Part shown: piece after piece, positions 58,853-64,000 of the stretch
How the letters are laid out: each line of letters starts with the position of its first letter
Numbering within the stretch: position 1 is the first letter of the stretch
Assembly: GCA_910584945.1 (NCBI GenBank)
Contig: CAJUDY010000001.1
Span: forward strand, 93,279 to 157,278
Reading direction: 5' to 3'
Source of the DNA: an uncultured Lachnospiraceae bacterium
GTDB taxonomy: Bacteria; Bacillota; Clostridia; Lachnospirales; Lachnospiraceae
DNA: 64,000 nucleotides
Translations under genes and position numbers: made by a program
The notes under the pieces: generated by a model
What the model saw: only the letters and a program-made list of their open reading frames with translations
Databases searched by the model: none
What the model was told of the DNA's origin: nothing

Positions 58853-61741
58853 ATGAGCATATTCAGGAGAGCTGGTCTCTATCTGATCAGAAAAAAGGTG
58901 AGGAGTGTTCTGTTATTTCTGATTCTTCTGTTCATGGGACTTTTTATGTTAACTGGATTCGCGGTTCGGCACAGCGCTGACCGGGCGGCGGAGGACATGC
59001 GCAGGAGTATCTCTACCGGTCTGCAGATCAAGATGGCCTCGATACCCGGAGAAGAGGTGTATGATCTGAGCCACAATGAAAAGGGAGAGCTGGTCCGTAA
59101 GTTGAAGCTTTCTCTGATTACAGAGTCGGTAGCCGAAGAACTGTCGTCCATAGAGGGCGTCAGCGGGTACTACAGCGAGATGGGCGCGGAGACACTGTAT
59201 ACCGGACTGAATGTGCATCCGGGAGGATTTACCTGGAGCATGGAGCAGAGAGAGGAGAACGGAGAAGATATACCGGAGGAGATGCAGGAATCCGATAAAT
59301 GCTGGGCCGCTTCCAATGATTTTCGCATTGTGCAGGAGAGCGAATACTATCCGCACTTTCGCAATGGCGCCATGGAGCTCACGGAGGGCAGACATATTCA
59401 CAGAGAGGATTCCGGAAAGGTCCTCATTTCCGAAGAACTTGCCCGGAGAAATGATCTGGAAGTCGGGGATGATATTGAGGGGCAAAATTTTGATCTGATG
59501 ACCGGAGAACGGTATGGAGAGGTCTATCGGGCCGAGATCGTCGGCATTTTTCGCATCAATTTTGAACAGCAGCTTTCCGACTGGGTTGCCGAACCCAATA
59601 TTCTCGCCAATACCATATTTGGTCCTTTTGAGCTCCGCCACTGGGGGCAGGTGCAGCACAACATGTTTTACGGAGGGGATGTACTCGCCCCGGAAGAAGA
59701 CCGGCTTCTTGGCAGCATCACCATATATGTGGAGGATCCGGATGATCTTGACCGGGTTATGGAAGCGGTTAAGGAAAACGAACATGTGGACTGGAGCTGT
59801 TATTCCATCAGCCGCTATGATAAGGATTACAGGGCCGCCGCAAAACCGCTTCTCACCATGGTGATGCTCGCGACTTCGCTGGTAGTGGTCATGCTGGTCG
59901 GTGCTCTGGCGATTCTGTCCCTGGTTCTGGCCATGTGGATGCAGAGCCGGAGACAGGAGATGCATCTCTTAAGCTCCTTGGGAATTCGAAGGCAGACGAT
60001 CTTAAGCCAGTTCCTGCTGGAAATCAGTGTGATCGCTCTGGCGGCTTTTCTGCTGGCCCTTGCCCTGGCGGGTCCGACCACGCGTGTCATCGGCAATACA
60101 CTGACAGAACTTACGAATCCAGCCGGGGATGCGGAGGCTTTTGATGCCACCTATGAGATCGAGACGGGCGTCACCTATATTGACCGTACAGCAGTCAGAC
60201 AGGAACCGCTTTCTTATGCCCTCACACCCGGCGAGATCTTCCTGACCTTTCTGTCCATGATGGCGGTATCCTGGGGGACGGTGACTTTTACGTTCCGGAG
60301 GCTTGGAAGGAAGACCTTGTTCTTTTCCGCCGCTTCCGGCGTCTGTCGGCAGAGTTTTCGGGAAAGAACCGGAACGGGTCCTATCCGCGCGCATCATCGG
60401 GCATATTTGTATGTGACGCGAAAGATCGGGAAAAGCGCGCTGCTTCTGATCACGCTGTTTGTCCTGGTCACGCTGCTTTTATTCGGGATCTCCATACGTT
60501 TTGCGTCCGGGCGCTCGGCTGCGCAGCTCCGGGAGAGCATCGGCGGATATTTCCGGGTCAGCCCGGATTACGGCCGGATGGATGTGGAGAATCAGATAGA
60601 TCAGGAACTGCTTGGGCATATCGCGAAGACAGAGGGGATCAAAGCGTTCAGCGCCCTGGACGTCTGTTATATGGACACTTCCGGATTCACTGTCAAACCC
60701 GGGAAGTTTTCTGGGGAAGGGGATGAGAAAGCGCATCAGACAAGGGTGCTGGGGAATACGGATACCAGCCTCCACGAATATTTTTCACTGGATATATTCG
60801 AACTGACCAGAGGACGTCATGTGAATGAGACGGATACGGGAAAAGCGCTGATCTCGGAAGAACTGGCAGACTTGAACCATCTGACTCTGGGAGACCACCT
60901 GACCTTGCGTCTGCCGGAGGCGGAAGCAGGCGGCGAGTCCGGAGCGGGCTATGATCTGGAGATTGTCGGACTGTTCGACGAAGTACAGAAGATGCCGGTC
61001 TCCGCGCAGACCCCGGAATACGACATCCCGGCAAATTTTATTTTCACAGATATTGGGGCGACCCAGCAGATGGTACAGGCGATGAGACCGGGGAAGGACC
61101 AGGTCTACACCGGCGGAGCGATCTTTTTTGTGAGCGATCCGGAAAAGATCGCTCGGGTGGTCCAGAACATCAGGGAAGCAGAGTTTTTTGATCCGGAGCA
61201 CACAGAGCTTACCGTGAATAATGCTGCGTATCAGAGCAGCGTGGAACCGCTGACGAGACTTGGCAGTCTGTCGTTGCTGATGCTCGCCGTGATCGTGATC
61301 ACAGGCCTTATCGTCCTTACGCTGATCCTGATTTTGTGGGAACGGGACCGGATTTACGAGGCGGGGGTGCTGATGTCTTTCGGCATATCCAAAAGAAACA
61401 TCTGGTGGCAGCATTTTCTGGAATGCGCCTTTGTCTTCCTTGTGGCTTTCTGTATCTCAGCGGGAATCTTTCTGGCCGCCGGGCAAAGCGCGGGCGACTG
61501 GTTTTACAATCAGGTTTCCGAAAGGACCGAAGACGCGGAGCTTACCGGGGGCCCGGCTGCGGAAGGAGCGGTAAACGCGGATCTGATCAAAAGCGATGTT
61601 TCTTTTGACACGGGAATGAAGCCCGGAGTGCTTGCAGCTGCCGCCGCGGCGGGAACTTTACTGATCGGGCTCTCCACGGGGACTTCCTTTTGGGTCATTG
61701 GACGCCGCCGGCCGAAGGAACTGCTTGCCATGATCGAATAA
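58853..61741 (+). CDS. FtsX/MacB-type ABC transporter permease, two tandem units
   Basis: This 962-residue membrane protein has eight predicted helices (around residues 17-37, 333-364, 386-408, 454-480, 527-550, 802-828, 854-876, 925-950). Large outside domains lie at 40-330 and 555-800. The two halves repeat the same plan and both outside domains share a short motif (LTEGRHIHREDSGKVLISEE and LTRGRHVNETDTGKALISEE). These permeases work in peptide-antibiotic resistance, lipoprotein handling or signalling rather than bulk import. The ATPase gene follows after 17 bases. It starts 42 bases after the signalling operon, so it may be co-transcribed. Confidence 0.85.
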   Translation: MSIFRRAGLYLIRKKVRSVLLFLILLFMGLFMLTGFAVRHSADRAAEDMRRSISTGLQIKMASIPGEEVYDLSHNEKGELVRKLKLSLITESVAEELSSIEGVSGYYSEMGAETLYTGLNVHPGGFTWSMEQREENGEDIPEEMQESDKCWAASNDFRIVQESEYYPHFRNGAMELTEGRHIHREDSGKVLISEELARRNDLEVGDDIEGQNFDLMTGERYGEVYRAEIVGIFRINFEQQLSDWVAEPNILANTIFGPFELRHWGQVQHNMFYGGDVLAPEEDRLLGSITIYVEDPDDLDRVMEAVKENEHVDWSCYSISRYDKDYRAAAKPLLTMVMLATSLVVVMLVGALAILSLVLAMWMQSRRQEMHLLSSLGIRRQTILSQFLLEISVIALAAFLLALALAGPTTRVIGNTLTELTNPAGDAEAFDATYEIETGVTYIDRTAVRQEPLSYALTPGEIFLTFLSMMAVSWGTVTFTFRRLGRKTLFFSAASGVCRQSFRERTGTGPIRAHHRAYLYVTRKIGKSALLLITLFVLVTLLLFGISIRFASGRSAAQLRESIGGYFRVSPDYGRMDVENQIDQELLGHIAKTEGIKAFSALDVCYMDTSGFTVKPGKFSGEGDEKAHQTRVLGNTDTSLHEYFSLDIFELTRGRHVNETDTGKALISEELADLNHLTLGDHLTLRLPEAEAGGESGAGYDLEIVGLFDEVQKMPVSAQTPEYDIPANFIFTDIGATQQMVQAMRPGKDQVYTGGAIFFVSDPEKIARVVQNIREAEFFDPEHTELTVNNAAYQSSVEPLTRLGSLSLLMLAVIVITGLIVLTLILILWERDRIYEAGVLMSFGISKRNIWWQHFLECAFVFLVAFCISAGIFLAAGQSAGDWFYNQVSERTEDAELTGGPAAEGAVNADLIKSDVSFDTGMKPGVLAAAAAAGTLLIGLSTGTSFWVIGRRRPKELLAMIE

Positions 61742-61758
61742 CCGATTAGGAGGTAATG

Positions 61759-62391
61759 ATGGGAGTATTGGAATTTCGTCATGTATCTTATTATTATAAA
61801 AAAGACCGGATGCTTCTGGATGATCTTCAGGAGACGTTCGAGAGGGGAAAGATCTATGTGATTCTCGGTCCTTCCGGCTGCGGAAAGACAACCGCCCTTT
61901 CTCTTCTCGGGGGGTTGGACGTGCCGAAACAAGGAGCGGTTCTTTTTGACGGCGAGGACATTCAGAAAAAGGGACTGGAGTATCACAGACGCAGCAGCGT
62001 TTCTTTTGTTTTTCAAAACTATAACCTCATCGACTATATGACGCCGGAGGAAAATGTGAGGCTGACCACTGCAAAGAATGCGATACCGATGCTGGAAAAG
62101 GTGGGGCTTACGAAAGAAGAAAGCAGGAGAAATGTGCGGATGTTGTCGGGAGGGCAGCAGCAGCGCGTGGCGATTGCGCGGGCTCTGGCGTCCGACAATC
62201 CGGTGATCTTGGCGGACGAGCCCACTGGAAATCTGGATGAAGATACGGCCATGGAGATTATGGCGCTGTTTCGTGAGGCGGCGGACGCATATAGGAAATG
62301 TGTGATTATCGTTACCCATTCCAATGAGGTGGCAAAACAGGCGGACGCGGTGCTAGTACTAAAACAGGGAAGATTAAAGCACATCTCTTGA
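61759..62391 (+). CDS. ABC transporter ATP-binding protein (LolD/MacB class)
   Basis: This 210-residue ATPase partners the FtsX-like permease upstream. Walker A is GPSGCGKTTALSLLGGLD, the signature is LSGGQQQRVAIARAL, Walker B plus D-loop is VILADEPTGNLDEDTA, and the switch His is in IIVTHSNEVA. All motifs are intact. Two ATG codons lie side by side at 61756 and 61759; I chose the second because AGGAGG ends five bases before it. It is slightly shorter than typical MacB-class ATPases (about 225). Confidence 0.92.
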   Translation: MGVLEFRHVSYYYKKDRMLLDDLQETFERGKIYVILGPSGCGKTTALSLLGGLDVPKQGAVLFDGEDIQKKGLEYHRRSSVSFVFQNYNLIDYMTPEENVRLTTAKNAIPMLEKVGLTKEESRRNVRMLSGGQQQRVAIARALASDNPVILADEPTGNLDEDTAMEIMALFREAADAYRKCVIIVTHSNEVAKQADAVLVLKQGRLKHIS

Positions 62392-62425
62392 CAAAGTTTT
62401 CCTTTTCTTATGGAAGAAACTGTAC

Positions 62426-62431
62426 TATAAT
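62426..62431 (+). promoter_or_regulatory. -10 box (TATAAT) of the AI-2E-family gene
   Basis: A perfect TATAAT lies 68 bases ahead of the start codon, but no good -35 stands 16-18 bases upstream (best TTTTCT at 62403). The TTGACA at 62388-62393, overlapping the ATPase stop, is too far away. Confidence 0.35.
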
Positions 62432-62499
62432 AAGTATAAGCATCCGGTTTTTGGAAATAATAAAACTGGAAAAATTTACATATGAATGAGGCGAAATCA

Positions 62500-63741
62500 A
62501 TGGAAGAAAACTGGAAGGACTATTATCACAAAGGATTGGCGGCTTTTATTACGATTGCCATGTGTATTCTGTTCTTTTTTCTGCTCTTTCGTTTTGACCG
62601 TATACAGGCATATGCGAGAATGATCATGAAGATCCTGCGGCCCTTTGCATTCGGAGCGGTGATCGCTTATCTGCTTTCGCCGGTCTGCAACTGGTTTGAA
62701 CGCCGCATGGCAGAGTTTTTCGATCTTGAGAAACGGCCCGAAGAGACGGCGCGGAAGCTGAAAAAACTGTTTTCCGGCATCAGTATTTTCCTGAGCCTGT
62801 TTTTATTCTGCTTTGTCATCTATGTGCTGGTGGCGATGGTGGTATCCCAGGTATTCAGCAGCATTCAGATGCTGGTGAACTCCATGCCGGGCTATATCGT
62901 CACGATGACCTCGTGGCTTGAGAATCTGGTCAGAGAAGATGCCTTTCTGATCAACTATGTGGAACAGTATTCCGAGCAGATTTTGAATGGTGTGCAGGAT
63001 TTTGCCAGGACGCAGCTGCTTCCGAATATTAACAACATTATCAGCGGAGGTTCGATCAGTGTATTGACCCTTCTGGTAACGGTAAAAGACCTGGTCATCG
63101 GACTGATTGTGGCGGTTTATTTTATGAACAGCCGAAGGCTTTTTGCGCATCAGGCAAAGCTGGTAGTGCGGGCTGTCTTTTCTCCGAAGGAGGACTTGAA
63201 GGAAGACCGGATGCAGGCGGCGGACTGGATACTGAAAGAGGCGGATATCATAAATGATTATCTGGGAGGTTTTATCAAAGGAAAACTTCTGGATTCTCTG
63301 ATCATCGGGCTGATCTGCATGATCTTTACCAGCATCGTGGATATGCCCTATGCGGTGTTGGTCAGCGTGGTCATCGGCGTGACGAATATCATCCCGTTTT
63401 TCGGCCCCTTTATCGGAGCCATTCCCACGGCGATTCTGATCCTGGTGGTGGACCCGGTGAAGTGCGTTTACTTTATCATCTTTATCCTGGTCCTGCAGCA
63501 GTTTGACGGCAATATTTTAGGACCCAAGATCCTGGGCAACACCACCCATCTGAGCAGTTTTTGGGTGCTGTTTGCAATCCTTCTGTTCGGAGGAGTGTTC
63601 GGAATTGTCGGAATGGTCATCGGGGTTCCGGTCTTCGCTTTCTTCTACCAGCTTGTGAGGGAGTGGGTGTTCGATCGGTTGAAAAAACAGAAACAGAAAA
63701 AAGAGACAGCGAAGCCTGTCCTTAAGAAAGAATCATCCTGA
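62500..63741 (+). CDS. AI-2E family (PF01594-type) membrane transporter
   Basis: This is a 413-residue membrane protein with about eight helices. The family is named for AI-2 export, but other members carry Na+/H+ or act in sporulation-related transport (for example YtvI-like proteins), so the substrate is open. Characteristic segments are RPFAFGAVIAYLLSPVCNWFE near the start, and the signature region IIPFFGPFIGAIPTAILIL plus ILGNTTHLSSFWVLFAILLFGGVFGIVGMVIGVPVFA near the end. I prefer ATG 62500 (GAGGCG six bases ahead) over ATG 62482, which has no ribosome site. A Lys-rich tail ends the protein. Confidence 0.87.
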   Translation: MEENWKDYYHKGLAAFITIAMCILFFFLLFRFDRIQAYARMIMKILRPFAFGAVIAYLLSPVCNWFERRMAEFFDLEKRPEETARKLKKLFSGISIFLSLFLFCFVIYVLVAMVVSQVFSSIQMLVNSMPGYIVTMTSWLENLVREDAFLINYVEQYSEQILNGVQDFARTQLLPNINNIISGGSISVLTLLVTVKDLVIGLIVAVYFMNSRRLFAHQAKLVVRAVFSPKEDLKEDRMQAADWILKEADIINDYLGGFIKGKLLDSLIIGLICMIFTSIVDMPYAVLVSVVIGVTNIIPFFGPFIGAIPTAILILVVDPVKCVYFIIFILVLQQFDGNILGPKILGNTTHLSSFWVLFAILLFGGVFGIVGMVIGVPVFAFFYQLVREWVFDRLKKQKQKKETAKPVLKKESS

Positions 63742-63751
63742 CAGAAAAGGA

Positions 63752-63781
63752 GGGAGCTGCAAAGATGCACGCTCCCTTTTT
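63752..63781. terminator. Shared terminator between the AI-2E gene and pyrI
   Basis: GGGAGC-TGCA pairs with TGCA-C-GCTCCC around a short loop. A T-run follows on the plus strand and the facing AAAAGGA gives T on the minus strand, so it can serve both converging genes. Confidence 0.82.
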
Positions 63782-63785
63782 CGTG

Positions 63786-64000
63786 TTATTTCTTTTTTCG
63801 TCGGTACTTTTCTTCGCAGTATTTGCAGCGGTAGATCTCTTTCTTCGGGTCGGTCAGAACGAAGATGTGATCCAGTTCCTGCTCGATGGAAGTGATGCAG
63901 CGGGGGTTGCGGCATCTGGCCACATTCTTGATTTCCTTTGGCAGGGACAGCCGTTTTTTCTCTACGATGCGGTCGTTCTGTATGATATTGACGGTGATGT
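63786..64000 (-). CDS. pyrI: Aspartate carbamoyltransferase regulatory subunit, C-terminal part
   Basis: PyrI is the allosteric subunit of aspartate transcarbamoylase in pyrimidine synthesis. The gene runs off the right edge on the minus strand; the last 71 codons are present. They encode ITVNIIQNDRIVEKK, LPKEIKNVARCRNPRC and, near the end, EIYRCKYCEEKY. The Cys-x4-Cys and Cys-x2-Cys pairs form the structural zinc site that contacts the catalytic subunit PyrB. The reading was made directly from the sequence. pyrB is expected just beyond the window, since pyrI usually follows it. Confidence 0.92.
   Translation of the reverse strand, partial: ITVNIIQNDRIVEKKRLSLPKEIKNVARCRNPRCITSIEQELDHIFVLTDPKKEIYRCKYCEEKYRRKKK

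Noticed and set aside
62388..62431. TTGACA plus TATAAT as one promoter before the AI-2E gene
   Set aside because: The spacer would be 32 bases, far outside the working range; only the -10 box was kept, at low confidence.
1..64000. CRISPR arrays, insertion sequences, prophage or integrase genes
   Set aside because: No regularly spaced repeats, transposase, integrase or phage structural proteins were seen anywhere in the window.

Overview
The window reads as ordinary chromosome of a Gram-positive, endospore-lineage Clostridia, most likely a Lachnospiraceae member. The case rests on an ispF/cysE/cysS/mrnC/rlmB/sigH block in Firmicutes order, a cysteine T-box, strong AGGAGG ribosome sites with frequent TTG/GTG starts, lipobox lipoproteins, and large proteins of a kind I associate with Lachnospiraceae (look-alikes of DUF5717, DUF5716 and DUF5722, recalled from memory). 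I see no phage, insertion sequence, CRISPR array or resistance cassette.

Layout. 1-7.9 kb: 3' end of an LTA-synthase-like gene; tRNA-Met leading into ispF and an acetyltransferase; a T-box-controlled cysE-glycosyltransferase-cysS-mrnC-rlmB-sigH run; tRNA-Thr. 8-18.7 kb: glnS, a MocR-type regulator, a large surface protein with a glycosidase-like end and a dead transglutaminase-like domain, a small acidic membrane protein, a Cof-type phosphatase with a parvulin lipoprotein, and an orphan HisC/CobD-like aminotransferase. 18.8-23.8 kb: a three-gene module of unknown function whose middle member looks like a degenerate Hsp70/actin-fold protein. 23.8-26.4 kb: polar amino acid ABC transporter. 26.5-31.4 kb: purC-purF, a rod-like structured intergenic element, purB, and a CmpB-like membrane protein. 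31.5-36.3 kb: MarR regulator with two operators in its own promoter, a heterodimeric ABC exporter and a HAD phosphatase. 36.3-42 kb: EamA transporter, nfo, TRIC-like channel, a 420-base intergenic region with a very long hairpin and repeats, argS, and a CPBP protease. 42-49.5 kb: gltB-gltD and an Fe-S aldo/keto reductase. 49.5-58.8 kb: sugar kinase, a ribose/galactose-type ABC importer, a second paralogous binding protein, a histidine kinase, a response regulator and a third, membrane-anchored binding protein. 58.8-64 kb: FtsX-type ABC pair, an AI-2E-family exporter, and the 3' end of pyrI on the minus strand.

Most genes are housekeeping. The two parts that best fit 'undescribed system' are the sugar-uptake locus with a built-in paralogous sensor and two-component pair (49.6-58.8 kb), and the Hsp70-like/solenoid/TPR trio (18.8-23.8 kb). 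The most striking non-coding structures are the roughly 39-bp-stem hairpin at 38975-39158, the repeat-rich argS leader beside it, and the 150-nt rod between purF and purB. All family calls are from reading the translations; no database search was run.
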